A stretch of DNA of 64,000 nt, from positions 109,960-173,959 of the forward strand of contig JAILXU010000010.1 in NCBI GenBank assembly GCA_045430275.1, written 5' to 3'. The notes beneath the pieces were generated by a model. It was not told the origin of the DNA. It did no database searches and worked only from the letters and a program-made list of their open reading frames with translations. Shown in pieces: positions 16,352 to 25,305 of the stretch. The translations under genes were made by a program, and so were the position numbers. Origin of the DNA: Oceanobacter sp045430275. Its GTDB lineage: Bacteria; Pseudomonadota; Gammaproteobacteria; Pseudomonadales; Oceanobacteraceae. Numbering within the stretch: the first letter of the stretch is position 1; the number at the start of each line of letters is the position of its first letter.

Positions 16352-17303
16352 CCTTGGTTCAGCCCAACGTACACTGGATATTGAGCTGAAAGCGGTTTCC
16401 GAATTATTTAATTATCTGGATGATTCTTTCATTAATTCGTGCCGCCTGATTCTGAATTGTTCCGGCCGCATCGTTGTCATTGGTATGGGAAAATCGGGGC
16501 ATATTGGCAAAAAAATTGCCGCCACCCTCGCCAGTACCGGCACCCCCGCTTTCTTTGTTCATCCAGGTGAAGCCAGCCACGGTGACATGGGTATGATCAC
16601 CTCCAAAGATGTTGTGATCGCACTCAGTAACTCTGGCGAAACCACCGAGGTAATCTCATTACTTCGGCTGCTTAAAAGACTGGAAACGCCACTGATCAGC
16701 ATAACAGGCAATCCAAAGTCGACCCTGGCCTGCAGCGCTAATTTCCACCTGAATACCCGCGTACCACAAGAAGCTTGCCCGATGGATCTGGCCCCGACCG
16801 CGTCTACTACCGCTGCCCTTGTCATGGGCGACGCTTTGGCCATTGCCCTGCTGGAAGCACGAGGTTTCACCTCTGAGGAATTTGCCGCTTCGCATCCGGG
16901 TGGCAGCCTTGGCCGACGTCTACTGCTCAAGGTTGAAGACATCATGCACAAGGGCACCCGCGTACCAGTTGTATCACCACAAACCAAGGTATCGGAAGCA
17001 CTCTTGGTCATGACCACCCAGGGTATGGGCATGACCACAGTACAGGATCAAAACAGCTCACTGGTGGGAGTATTTACTGATGGTGATTTACGTCGTGCCA
17101 TTGATCAGGGAGTCGACATTCATAATGTAGTGATGACAGATGTTATTACCGGCAACTGCCACACCATCACTCCAGACATGCTGGCCTATGATGCGTTACA
17201 AGTCATGGAAGATCGGCAGGTCAACTCACTGGTAGTACAAGCAAACGGCAAAACCCTGGGCGTCCTCAGCATGCATGATTTATTTCGAGAAGGCCTTGCC
17301 TGA
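16326..17303 (+). CDS. kdsD: Arabinose-5-phosphate isomerase
   Basis: KdsD interconverts ribulose-5-phosphate and arabinose-5-phosphate, the first step toward the Kdo sugar of lipopolysaccharide. The 325-residue product has an N-terminal SIS domain (MGKSGHIGKKIAATLASTG, then VHPGEASHGDMGM, the metal/substrate loop) and two C-terminal CBS domains (about residues 205-325). Its first codons are a tandem duplicate of the sequence just upstream. The ATG at residue 5 (16338) is an alternative start. kdsC, which normally follows, is missing: kdsD runs straight into lptC with an overlapping TGATG. Confidence 0.96.
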   Translation: MTINMEFDFLGSAQRTLDIELKAVSELFNYLDDSFINSCRLILNCSGRIVVIGMGKSGHIGKKIAATLASTGTPAFFVHPGEASHGDMGMITSKDVVIALSNSGETTEVISLLRLLKRLETPLISITGNPKSTLACSANFHLNTRVPQEACPMDLAPTASTTAALVMGDALAIALLEARGFTSEEFAASHPGGSLGRRLLLKVEDIMHKGTRVPVVSPQTKVSEALLVMTTQGMGMTTVQDQNSSLVGVFTDGDLRRAIDQGVDIHNVVMTDVITGNCHTITPDMLAYDALQVMEDRQVNSLVVQANGKTLGVLSMHDLFREGLA

Positions 17304-17860
17304 TGCGTAAGCGTTATCTGTTTCTGGTACTGGTCTTTACGTTTGGTTTGGCTCTGCATATGGTCGAGCAATACACCAGCACCATTGCCAGCAGTACCAC
17401 ACCAGAAACAGAGACCGAAGAAGCGGAGTACTACGGTGAACAATTGATTCACCGTCAGTACGATGAAAAAGGCCAACTGCAGCAAACGCTGACGGCCAAA
17501 GAGTCCCACTACTACGCTTCTGCCGGAATCACCCATTTCATCGCACCGGCACTCACCAGTCAGGACAAGCAGGAAGGGTGGCAAATTGATGCCCGCAAGG
17601 GACATTTATCCGATAACAGCACCCACCTTTATCTGGAAGAAAACGTGCGAATCAGCTCTCTGGGGGATGCTTCTGACCTTCTTCTGCTGGAAACGGATCG
17701 GCTCAATTACCATTCAGGTCAGGGAGAAGCGACCACCGACGCGGCGGTCACCATTCGTTCCCAACAAGGCACAACCCACGCCAAAGGCCTCAGTATGAAC
17801 ATCGATAATCAGCGACTGATATTGAAATCGGATGTGAGAACACGCTATGAACAAAATTAA
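17303..17860 (+). CDS. lptC: LptC, LPS transport bridge component
   Basis: LptC is a bitopic inner-membrane protein that takes lipopolysaccharide from LptB2FG and passes it to LptA. The 185-residue product has one N-terminal membrane helix (RYLFLVLVFTFGLALHMV, about residues 4-21), then a periplasmic beta-jellyroll with recognisable LptC features (LTAKESHYYASAGITHF, LYLEENVRI, TDRLNYH). The start overlaps the kdsD stop and the end overlaps lptA by 14 bases. Confidence 0.93.
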   Translation: MRKRYLFLVLVFTFGLALHMVEQYTSTIASSTTPETETEEAEYYGEQLIHRQYDEKGQLQQTLTAKESHYYASAGITHFIAPALTSQDKQEGWQIDARKGHLSDNSTHLYLEENVRISSLGDASDLLLLETDRLNYHSGQGEATTDAAVTIRSQQGTTHAKGLSMNIDNQRLILKSDVRTRYEQN

Positions 17861-18392
17861 CTGGCTAATGCTGCTGTGCCTGCTTGGCCCTCTCAGCGCC
17901 TCAGCGTTACCTCAGGACTGGCAGCAGCAACTGGTCATTGAATCCGACACCGCAGAATTTGACCGAAAAAGTGGCATTGTGGTGTATCGCGGCCACGTCG
18001 AATTACTGCAAGGCAGCCTGAAAATCAACGCTGACCGTATTTTGCTGATCTTCAACGGCAACACACTGGAGCAAGCAGTGGCAGAAGGTAGTCCGGCGCA
18101 TTACCAGCAGCAGGTCAACCCTGGCAAGCCCATCACCCAGGCAACCGCCCAGCGCATTGAGTATTTTGCGGGCAAGCGAGAGCTAAAATTTCGGGGACAG
18201 GCGCGCCTGATTCAGGAAAACAACGAGTTCAGTGGCGAGCTGATTCGTTATGACGTGATGTCAGAAACCGTTTATGCCGCCGGTTCCGATGGTCATAACA
18301 GTCCTGGTGAAGACGGTAAAAAGCAACGCATCAAGGTTATTATTCAACCCAACCGAGCCAACGATGAAGACATCCAAGACACTCAAAGCTGA
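17847..18392 (+). CDS. lptA: LptA, periplasmic LPS transport protein
   Basis: LptA forms the periplasmic beta-jellyroll bridge carrying LPS to LptDE. The 181-residue product has a signal peptide (MNKINWLMLLCLLGPLSASA, cleavage near residue 20), and the OstA-type repeats IESDTAEFDRKSGIVVYRGHVEL and RIEYFAGKRELKFRGQARL are clear, with the first in its usual place just after the signal. It overlaps lptC at the start and lptB at the end, so the three are tightly coupled. Confidence 0.94.
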   Translation: MNKINWLMLLCLLGPLSASALPQDWQQQLVIESDTAEFDRKSGIVVYRGHVELLQGSLKINADRILLIFNGNTLEQAVAEGSPAHYQQQVNPGKPITQATAQRIEYFAGKRELKFRGQARLIQENNEFSGELIRYDVMSETVYAAGSDGHNSPGEDGKKQRIKVIIQPNRANDEDIQDTQS

Positions 18393-19098
18393 GCACCTGG
18401 CCAAAAGCTACTCCGGCCGGGAAGTCGTCAAAGACGTCTCCCTGGAAGTCCAGAGCGGCCAGATTGTCGGCCTTCTTGGCCCCAATGGCGCCGGTAAAAC
18501 GACCTGTTTTTATATGATTGTCAATCTGGTGCAAGCCGACAAGGGCCATGTCCGCATTGATGACGAAGACATTACCCACCTGTCCATGCACGGTCGCGCT
18601 CGCAAGGGGATTGGCTATTTGCCCCAGGAAGCCTCGGTGTTCCGCAAGCTCAGCGTCGCGGACAATATTCTGGCCATTCTTGAAACCCGCAAGGATCTCA
18701 ATAAAACCCAACGCCAGGAAAAGCTGGAACAGCTATTGGATGAGTTTCATATCCAGCACATCCGCACCAGTCATGGTATGGCGCTTTCTGGCGGGGAACG
18801 ACGACGCGTTGAAATTGCCAGAGCACTGGCTGCCGAACCGTCCTTTATCTTGCTGGATGAACCCTTTGCCGGTGTCGACCCCATTTCAGTAGCCGACATC
18901 ATGGGCATCATTCGCCAACTCAAAGCTCGTAACATTGGTGTTCTGATTACCGACCACAATGTCCGGGAAACCCTGGCGATCTGTGAAAAGGCCTACATTG
19001 TTGGCGACGGGCACATCATCGCAGAAGGCAACGCCGATACGGTGCTAGCCAACGAAAAGGTGCGCTCAATCTACCTGGGTGATGATTTTCAGCTTTGA
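18364..19098 (+). CDS. lptB: LptB, LPS export ATPase
   Basis: LptB is the cytosolic ATPase of the LptB2FGC exporter. The 244-residue product carries Walker A GPNGAGKTTC, Q-loop GYLPQEASVF, signature LSGGERRRVEIARALA, Walker B FILLDEPFAGVDP and the H-loop ITDHNVRETL. The ATG at 18364 gives MKTSKTLKAEHLAKSY, close to the family start; it overlaps lptA by 29 bases. A longer frame from 18274 adds 30 residues with no homology to LptB. lptF and lptG are not in the window. Confidence 0.97.
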   Translation: MKTSKTLKAEHLAKSYSGREVVKDVSLEVQSGQIVGLLGPNGAGKTTCFYMIVNLVQADKGHVRIDDEDITHLSMHGRARKGIGYLPQEASVFRKLSVADNILAILETRKDLNKTQRQEKLEQLLDEFHIQHIRTSHGMALSGGERRRVEIARALAAEPSFILLDEPFAGVDPISVADIMGIIRQLKARNIGVLITDHNVRETLAICEKAYIVGDGHIIAEGNADTVLANEKVRSIYLGDDFQL

Positions 19099-19202
19099 TA
19101 TGGCACGCTATCAGGCGCTATCATGCAATCAACGTAACGACCAATCCTTACAGTGATTACGATCCTGTTGACTTGACGACTACCTGTGACTGATAAAGTG
19201 GT

Positions 19203-20675
19203 ATGAAAGCATCCCTGCAATTAAAGATGGGCCAGCAACTGACGATGACACCTCAGTTGCAACAGGCCATTCGGCTTCTTCAGCTCTCGACCCTGGATCT
19301 GCAACAGGAAATCCAGGAAGCGCTGGATTCCAATCCTATGCTGGAAGAAGAAGAACTCCACCACGACGAGCCTGCTGAGAACACTCAGAACAACGACGCT
19401 GAGAATTCTCAGGAACCAGTGCCGTCCGACGAAGCCCAGGAGCTGTCTGACCAATGGTCAGATGACAAAATGCCTGACGAGCTTCCCCTCGACAGCCAGT
19501 GGGACGATACCTTCCAGACCACCGCGGCCCCGACCTCATCGCAACCTGCTTCGGACGATTTCGACTACGATGCACGCCATGCAACGACCGATGACCTTCA
19601 GGCACACCTTGAGTGGCAACTCAATCTGACGCCCATGAGCGAAATCGACATGGAGATTGCCACCATGCTGATTGATGGTGTTGACCCTGACGGCTATTTG
19701 CACACCAGCATCGACGATGTTATCGGCGCACTGGACCCGGAGCTAGGCGTTGAAGACGACGAAGTATGCGCCGTTCTCAAGCGCCTGCAGCAATTCGACC
19801 CACCCGGAGTGTTCGCTCGGGACTTGCCAGAGTGTCTGCGTCTGCAATTGCAGCAACTGCCGGAAGACACCCCTTGGCGCAAGGAAGCCGAACACATTGT
19901 CACAGAGCACATTCAGCTTCTGGGTAATCATGATTACACCACCCTGATGCGCAAAACCCGCATTCGCGAGGACGAACTGCGGCTGGTTCTGGAACTGATC
20001 AAAACCCTGAACCCCAAGCCTGGCGCTGGCATCAGCTCGGAAGAGCCGGAATATGTTGTGCCGGATGTTCTGGTACGCAATATCCGCGACGAATGGCGGG
20101 TCGAGCTGAACCCGGATATTGCACCCAAGCTTCGCGTCAACACCGACTACGCCTCGTTAATCCGCCGAGCCGATAACAGTGCCGATAACACCTTTTTGAA
20201 GGATCACCTGCAAGAAGCGCGCTGGTTTATCAAAAGCTTGCAAAGCCGCAACGATACCCTGCTCAAGGTCGCCACCAAGATCGTCGAATACCAACTGGAC
20301 TTTTTCGAAGAAGGTGAAGAAGCCATGAAGCCGCTGGTGCTGCACGATATCGCTGAAGCGGTTGGTATGCATGAATCCACGATCTCCCGGGTGACAACAC
20401 AGAAATACATGCACACCCCGCGCGGCATTTTCGAGCTGAAGTACTTCTTCTCCAGCCATGTCAGTACCGACAGCGGCGGTGAATGCTCCTCCACGGCAAT
20501 CCGTGCCATGATCAAGAAACTGATTGCCGACGAAAACCCCAGAAAACCCTACAGCGACAATAAAATATCCACCATTCTGGGTGAAAAAGGCATCAAGGTT
20601 GCCCGCCGCACCGTTGCCAAATACCGGGAAGCCATGATGATCCCGCCCTCTAATGAACGTAAACAACTGGTTTGA
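19203..20675 (+). CDS. rpoN: RNA polymerase sigma-54 factor
   Basis: RpoN directs polymerase to -24/-12 promoters and needs AAA+ activators. The 490-residue product has the Gln/Leu-rich region I (about residues 1-50), an acidic region II (about 50-120), the core-binding domain and, near the C-terminus, the RpoN box ARRTVAKYREA that reads the -24 element. Region I starts LKMGQQLTMTPQLQQAIRLL, exactly as in the family. The position after lptB is conserved. The ribosomal hibernation factor gene hpf, which usually follows, is absent; ptsN begins 21 bases downstream. Confidence 0.98.
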   Translation: MKASLQLKMGQQLTMTPQLQQAIRLLQLSTLDLQQEIQEALDSNPMLEEEELHHDEPAENTQNNDAENSQEPVPSDEAQELSDQWSDDKMPDELPLDSQWDDTFQTTAAPTSSQPASDDFDYDARHATTDDLQAHLEWQLNLTPMSEIDMEIATMLIDGVDPDGYLHTSIDDVIGALDPELGVEDDEVCAVLKRLQQFDPPGVFARDLPECLRLQLQQLPEDTPWRKEAEHIVTEHIQLLGNHDYTTLMRKTRIREDELRLVLELIKTLNPKPGAGISSEEPEYVVPDVLVRNIRDEWRVELNPDIAPKLRVNTDYASLIRRADNSADNTFLKDHLQEARWFIKSLQSRNDTLLKVATKIVEYQLDFFEEGEEAMKPLVLHDIAEAVGMHESTISRVTTQKYMHTPRGIFELKYFFSSHVSTDSGGECSSTAIRAMIKKLIADENPRKPYSDNKISTILGEKGIKVARRTVAKYREAMMIPPSNERKQLV

Positions 20676-20696
20676 GCTCGTGCCAAGGTTCCGTGA

Positions 20697-21155
20697 ATGA
20701 CCCTATTGATTGAAGACATCCTGACACAGGAACGATCCAGAACAGCGGTTGAGGTGTCCAGTAAAAAGAAGCTGCTGGAACAACTGGCCAACGTGGTCGC
20801 CGATGAAATATCCGACACTACACCCGATGAGGTCTTCGACCGCTTGCTGGAACGAGAACGCCTTGGCAGCACCGGACTGGGCGATGGCATCGCCATTCCA
20901 CATTGTCGCCTGAAGCATTGTCAGCAGGTCATCGGAGTACTGTTTTGTCTGAACCAGTCAATCGACTACGATGCACTGGATAAACAGCCCGTTGATTTGG
21001 TGTTTGCGCTGATCGTGCCAGAAGAGGCCACCGACGATCACTTGCAGATCCTCGCGTTGCTGGCCACCAATTTCAGTCAATCTGGCTTCTGCCAGCGCCT
21101 GAGAGACGCCAGCGATGACCAGTCCCTGTTCCAACAGGTCTGTCAATCCGCCTAA
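20697..21155 (+). CDS. ptsN: Nitrogen-PTS EIIA component
   Basis: EIIA(Ntr) is the terminal phospho-acceptor of the regulatory nitrogen phosphotransferase system and affects potassium transport and sigma-54-linked processes. The 152-residue product has the PTS EIIA type-2 fold with the phosphorylatable His in IAIPHCRL (about residue 67). AAGG lies about nine bases ahead of the ATG. It forms a set with rapZ and ptsO immediately downstream. Confidence 0.96.
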   Translation: MTLLIEDILTQERSRTAVEVSSKKKLLEQLANVVADEISDTTPDEVFDRLLERERLGSTGLGDGIAIPHCRLKHCQQVIGVLFCLNQSIDYDALDKQPVDLVFALIVPEEATDDHLQILALLATNFSQSGFCQRLRDASDDQSLFQQVCQSA

Positions 21156-21170
21156 CCTCTGGAGATTTCT

Positions 21171-22040
21171 ATGCGCCTGGTTGTTATCAGCGGTCGTTCC
21201 GGATCAGGAAAGTCCAGTGCTTTGCACGTACTCGAAGACCTGGGCTTTTATTGCATCAACAATTTGCCGGTCGAGCTGCTCCCCTCGCTCGCCATGACCC
21301 CCAAGAGCAGTGTTCGCAGCCGCAATCTGGCCGTCAGTATTGATGTTCGCAACCTGCCTCAGGAAACCGAACTCCTGACACATGTCTTGACTGAGCTGCC
21401 TCGACAATTTGAACAGGTAGACATTGTCTTTCTGGATGCCAGCGAAGACAGCCTGCTGCAACGTTTCAGTTCCACTCGCCGCAAACACCCTCTGACCGAC
21501 GATTACACCTCATTGGCCGAAGCCATCACCCTGGAGACCAAGCTGCTTGATCCCATTGTGAACCTGGCCGACCTGACACTGGATACCACTCACATGTCGG
21601 TGCATGAGTTGCGCAATCTGATCAAACTCAGAATTGCAGAACGTCAGTCCTCAGGCATGGCCGTGCTGTTTCAGTCATTTGGTTTCAAACACGGTATTCC
21701 AACCGATGCAGACTATGTGTTTGATGTGCGTAATTTGCCCAATCCATACTGGAACCATGACCTGAGAGGCTATACGGGCCAAGATCAGCCAGTGATTCAC
21801 TTTCTCGAAAACAGCGAGTCGGTTCACAAGATGTTTCAGGACATCACCCACTTTCTCGAAAACTGGTTACCAGAGTTGTCCGATAACAACCGTAGCTATT
21901 TGACGGTGGCCATCGGCTGCACCGGCGGACAGCACCGCTCGGTCTACATGACAGAGCGACTGGCGCAGCACTTCAAACAACACTTTGATAACGTACAGAT
22001 TCGCCACCGTGAATTGGTTCGAGCCAAGATATCTCCCTGA
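21171..22040 (+). CDS. rapZ: RNase adapter RapZ
   Basis: RapZ binds GlcN6P and small RNA GlmZ and directs RNase E, controlling GlmS and so amino-sugar supply for the envelope in enterobacteria. The 289-residue product has an N-terminal P-loop (SGRSGSGKSSALH), the Walker B-like IVFLDASED, and the C-terminal RNA/GlcN6P domain with GCTGGQHRSVYMTERL. A TGGAG ribosome site precedes the ATG. ptsN-rapZ-ptsO is the usual order. Confidence 0.97.
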   Translation: MRLVVISGRSGSGKSSALHVLEDLGFYCINNLPVELLPSLAMTPKSSVRSRNLAVSIDVRNLPQETELLTHVLTELPRQFEQVDIVFLDASEDSLLQRFSSTRRKHPLTDDYTSLAEAITLETKLLDPIVNLADLTLDTTHMSVHELRNLIKLRIAERQSSGMAVLFQSFGFKHGIPTDADYVFDVRNLPNPYWNHDLRGYTGQDQPVIHFLENSESVHKMFQDITHFLENWLPELSDNNRSYLTVAIGCTGGQHRSVYMTERLAQHFKQHFDNVQIRHRELVRAKISP

Positions 22041-22071
22041 TTCCCTCTCACCACACTTTCAGGAGCCCGTC

Positions 22072-22341
22072 ATGACCCGCATTGAAATCCAGATTATTAA
22101 CAAACTTGGACTGCATGCCCGCGCAGCCGCCAAATTTGTTGCAACCGCATCGTCGTTCGCAGCGACCATACAAGTGGGGCATTCAGGGCGCATGGTGGAT
22201 GGCAAAAGCATCATGGCCGTGATGATGCTGGCTGCCAGCAAGGGAACAGAGCTCACGATTGAAGCGTCCGGGGACGACGAAGCCAGTGCGCTCGAAGCAC
22301 TCACCGACCTGATTCAACGCCGCTTTGATGAAGAGGAATAA
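22072..22341 (+). CDS. ptsO: NPr, phosphocarrier protein of the nitrogen PTS
   Basis: NPr is the HPr-like carrier between EI(Ntr) and EIIA(Ntr). The 89-residue protein has the active His at about residue 16 in NKLGLHARAAAKFV and the conserved Ser in GKSIMAVMMLAASKG. The ATG at 22072 gives MTRIEIQIINKLG, the standard start, with AGGAG 11 bases upstream; a longer frame from 21985 overlaps rapZ and is rejected. Confidence 0.95.
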   Translation: MTRIEIQIINKLGLHARAAAKFVATASSFAATIQVGHSGRMVDGKSIMAVMMLAASKGTELTIEASGDDEASALEALTDLIQRRFDEEE

Positions 22342-22470
22342 ACTCAATTCAAGGGAAATGAATCTTTAGTAAAATCAAGCCTCTAGATCGGAGATCTTTC
22401 TTGGCCTCATAGCCTTGCGCTGTGTTTACCGATAAAATCCGGGTCATTGACCTATTCTCTGGATCCTCCC

Positions 22471-23826
22471 ATGTCAGAACTCAGTAAACAGGCAAAGTCC
22501 AGACTCACCAGCCTGAATCAGGCCCTGGAATCCGGGGCCATGACACGGGTTAAGCGCATTCTGAATTCCGGCCTGGCACCGGCCGACGTCGCCCATCTGC
22601 TTGAATCATCCCCCCCAAAATCCCGAGCGGTCATCTGGGGGCTGGTTGACAAAGACCTCGAAGGGGAAATCATTCAGCACCTGAGCGATGAACTTCAGGT
22701 TCAGTTCCTCGCCGACATGAGCGCCAGGGAAGTGGTTGACGCCACTTCCGATCTCGATGTCGATGACATCGCCGACATTCTGCAGCAGTTGCCCGAACAG
22801 GTGACTCAAGAAGTCCTGTCATCCATGGATCAGCAAGACCGGGATCGGGTCGAGGTGGTTCTGAGCTACCCGGAAGACAGTGCTGGCGGCCTGATGGACA
22901 CGGACACCATCACGATTCGAGCCGACATCACTCTGGATGTGGTTTTACGCTATCTGCGACGGCACACCTCTCTGCCTGACATGACGGACAACCTGCTGGT
23001 TGTGAACCGCCAGAATGAATTTGTGGGCCAGGTACCCATCAATAAATTGCTGGTCAGTGACCCATCACAAACGGTACGCGAGGTCATGGTCACGGGGGGC
23101 ACCATTATTCTGGCGACCCAACACGAAACCGACATTGCCGACCTGTTCGAACGGCATGACCTGGTTTCTGCTCCGGTTGTGGATGAACACGGCATGCTGC
23201 TGGGTCGCATCACGATTGATGACGTGGTGGATGTGATTCGAGAAACAGCCGATCATTCACTGATGAGCATGGCAGGTCTGGATGACGAAGAAGATACTTT
23301 TGCTCCGGCTCTGATCACTGCCAAGCGGCGGGCCGTCTGGCTGGGTATTAACCTGATCACCGCCTTTGTGGCGTCCGCTGTCATCGGTTTGTTTGATCAA
23401 ACCATCGAAAAAGTCGTGGCACTGGCCGTTTTAATGCCCATCGTGGCCAGCATGGGCGGTATTGCTGGCAGTCAGGTTCTGACGCTGGTTATTCGAGGCC
23501 AGGCCGTTGGTTTGCTGGGCCAGAACAACTTTCGCTGGCTCTTCAACCGGGAGCTGGCCGTAGCGGCCATGAATGGCGTGCTCTGGGCAGCAGTCATTGC
23601 CTTGATTACCTGGCTGTGGTTTGGCGATCAAGGTCTCGCTGCTATTATGGCCACCGCCATTATTATCAATCTGCTGGTTGCAGCCGTCACCGGTGCAATC
23701 CTGCCCATGATATTAAAAGCCAAGGGCATCGACCCGGCTCTGGCAGGCGGCGTTATCCTGACAACCGTAACGGATGTCGTGGGTTTTATGTCATTCCTTG
23801 GACTGGCAACCCTGTTTTATCTGTAA
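22471..23826 (+). CDS. mgtE: MgtE-family magnesium transporter
   Basis: MgtE is a Mg2+-gated inner-membrane channel for Mg2+. The 451-residue protein has the N-terminal helical domain (LESSPPKSRAVIWGL, then ADILQQLPEQ), two CBS domains (about residues 130-255) holding regulatory Mg2+ sites, and five membrane helices (about 280-450) with the pore region MPIVASMGGIAGSQVLTLVIRG. The ATG at 22471 is taken; an in-frame TTG at 22447 is possible but has no support. The 129-base leader does not show an obvious Mg2+ riboswitch. Confidence 0.95.
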   Translation: MSELSKQAKSRLTSLNQALESGAMTRVKRILNSGLAPADVAHLLESSPPKSRAVIWGLVDKDLEGEIIQHLSDELQVQFLADMSAREVVDATSDLDVDDIADILQQLPEQVTQEVLSSMDQQDRDRVEVVLSYPEDSAGGLMDTDTITIRADITLDVVLRYLRRHTSLPDMTDNLLVVNRQNEFVGQVPINKLLVSDPSQTVREVMVTGGTIILATQHETDIADLFERHDLVSAPVVDEHGMLLGRITIDDVVDVIRETADHSLMSMAGLDDEEDTFAPALITAKRRAVWLGINLITAFVASAVIGLFDQTIEKVVALAVLMPIVASMGGIAGSQVLTLVIRGQAVGLLGQNNFRWLFNRELAVAAMNGVLWAAVIALITWLWFGDQGLAAIMATAIIINLLVAAVTGAILPMILKAKGIDPALAGGVILTTVTDVVGFMSFLGLATLFYL

Positions 23827-23859
23827 TCTGATTCCCTCATCACACATGCAAAGCGGCTT

Positions 23860-24387
23860 ATGACAACTCACAACGAACACGACGATTTTTCCCCCGACGA
23901 ACCGGAATATGAGCTGGTCAGTAAATCGGAAATGAAGCGGGAGATGGAACGCTTGCTCAAACTGGGGGAAAAACTGACGGAACTGCCCGCAGCTCAATGG
24001 GGTGTATTCAACCTGTCCGACACCCTGATGGCAGCACTGGCAGAATCCAAACGCATCAAACAACACGGAGCCAAAAAACGGCACCTGCACTACATCGGCA
24101 AGCTGATGCGTGAAGAAGACAGCGAGGCCATCCAGCACCAGTTGGATATGAAAGACCCATCCAGTGAGGCTTATGGTCGCAAGCAGCGCCAGATTGAGAT
24201 GTGGCGCACGCGCTTGCTTCAGGAAGATCAGGCACTGGCCGACTTTATCGAACAGTTTCCTCAGATTGACCGTCAGCAATTACGCAATCTGGTGCGCAAT
24301 GCTCGCAAGCCCGGTGGTGACAATCCTCTGGCAACACCTGCAGCCAAGAAGCTGTTCCAGTTTGTGAAGGAAGCCAGCCAAGGCTAA
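23860..24387 (+). CDS. darP: DarP/YjgA, ribosome-associated assembly protein
   Basis: YjgA (DarP, formerly UPF0307) binds the 50S subunit during late assembly in E. coli. The 175-residue acidic/basic helical product has the family features SKSEMKREMERLLKLGEKL at the N-terminal side, KRHLHYIGKLMREED in the middle and FPQIDRQQLRNLVRNA near the end. It follows mgtE after 33 bases on the same strand. Confidence 0.92.
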   Translation: MTTHNEHDDFSPDEPEYELVSKSEMKREMERLLKLGEKLTELPAAQWGVFNLSDTLMAALAESKRIKQHGAKKRHLHYIGKLMREEDSEAIQHQLDMKDPSSEAYGRKQRQIEMWRTRLLQEDQALADFIEQFPQIDRQQLRNLVRNARKPGGDNPLATPAAKKLFQFVKEASQG

Positions 24388-24396
24388 TGGCGACTC

Positions 24397-24425
24397 GCGG
24401 GTTGATTCTTCATAACTCGACCCGC
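24397..24425 (+). terminator. Hairpin downstream of darP
   Basis: GCGGGTTGA (24397-24405) pairs with TCGACCCGC (24417-24425), with one G-T wobble and an 11-base loop. Only a weak T-rich tail follows (ATATATTG), so it is either a poor terminator or an attenuating hairpin before trxC. Confidence 0.35.
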
Positions 24426-24462
24426 ATATATTGCTCGTACCCACTTTGTCGAGAACTTCACC

Positions 24463-24894
24463 ATGCATTACACCTGCCCATCCTGCGCAGCCATTAATCG
24501 CATTCCTGAACACAACAAGCATCAGAACGGCCAATGCGGGCGCTGCCAGTCGCCTCTGTTTTCCGGCCAACCCATTGAGCTGACGGATCAGGACTTTTCG
24601 CGTTTTATTGAAAAAAATGACCTGCCGATTGTGGTTGATTTCTGGGCCAGCTGGTGTGGACCATGCCAGGCCATGGCACCGGTTTTTCAACAAACAACCG
24701 CTCAGATGGAGCATCAGGCCCGCTTTGCCAAGGTCAATACCGAGCACGCCCGGCAAGTCAGTGCCCAATATGGCATTCGCAGTATTCCAACGCTGATCGT
24801 GTTCCGTAATGGCCAGGAGATTGATCGTTTGTCCGGTGCCTTGCCCGCTCATCAACTCACTCAATGGATTCAGGCTGCTTTAGGCAAAGCTTGA
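24463..24894 (+). CDS. trxC: Thioredoxin 2
   Basis: TrxC is a cytosolic thiol-disulfide reductase with an extra N-terminal zinc module. The 143-residue protein has two CxxC zinc motifs, CPSC (residues 5-8) and CGRC (26-29), followed by a thioredoxin domain with the active site WASWCGPCQ and the cis-Pro loop RSIPTLIVF. The zinc module separates it from thioredoxin 1. In E. coli trxC is OxyR-controlled; I could not see an OxyR site with confidence. Confidence 0.96.
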   Translation: MHYTCPSCAAINRIPEHNKHQNGQCGRCQSPLFSGQPIELTDQDFSRFIEKNDLPIVVDFWASWCGPCQAMAPVFQQTTAQMEHQARFAKVNTEHARQVSAQYGIRSIPTLIVFRNGQEIDRLSGALPAHQLTQWIQAALGKA

Positions 24895-24990
24895 TATTGA
24901 TCACTCATCAAGGTGCTGATCCGCTGATACAGATCAAGCTCATTCAGACCATCAGGCGCTACTCTGAAATGGCACTGAAAGGAGACTTAC

Positions 24991-25227
24991 ATGAGTATCG
25001 AAGCACACGACCTGCACCATGAGTTCCCGGAGATGACGGATCAGATCCGCAATCTGAAAATGAATGACCGTCACTTTGCACGCCTGTTCAATGAATATCA
25101 TGACATTGACCACACGGTACGCCGCATTGAAGAACAGAAAGAAGCAGCTTCAGATGAGCGCCTCGAAGGGCTGAAGCTACGCCGTCTGCAACTGAAAGAT
25201 GAACTGTATTCCATGCTGAAAAAGTGA
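24991..25227 (+). CDS. DUF465 (YdcH-like) small protein
   Basis: The 78-residue helical protein matches the DUF465/YdcH family: HDLHHEFPEMTDQIRNLKMNDRHF at the start, then FNEYHDIDHTVRRIE and a closing LKLRRLQLKDELYSMLKK. Function is unknown; the fold is a short coiled-coil hairpin. GGAG lies upstream of the ATG. A very strong hairpin follows. Confidence 0.9.
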   Translation: MSIEAHDLHHEFPEMTDQIRNLKMNDRHFARLFNEYHDIDHTVRRIEEQKEAASDERLEGLKLRRLQLKDELYSMLKK

Positions 25228-25248
25228 TGCATTTCACCCGGTGAGCAC

Positions 25249-25284
25249 GCAATAAAAAAGGGCTATAAAGCCCTTTTTTATTGC
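25249..25284. terminator. Bidirectional rho-independent terminator
   Basis: A perfect 16-bp inverted repeat (GCAATAAAAAAGGGCT at 25249-25264 with AGCCCTTTTTTATTGC at 25269-25284, loop ATAA) lies between the convergent DUF465 and lipA genes. The GGGCT core with flanking A and T runs terminates on both strands. Confidence 0.93.
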
Positions 25285-25305
25285 GTCATATTTGCTGAAA
25301 CGGTA

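Noticed and set aside
24897..24911. TTGAT-CACTC-ATCAA after trxC as an FNR box
   Set aside because: The spacer is five bases rather than four and it overlaps no clear promoter, unlike the two perfect boxes at 41.6 kb.
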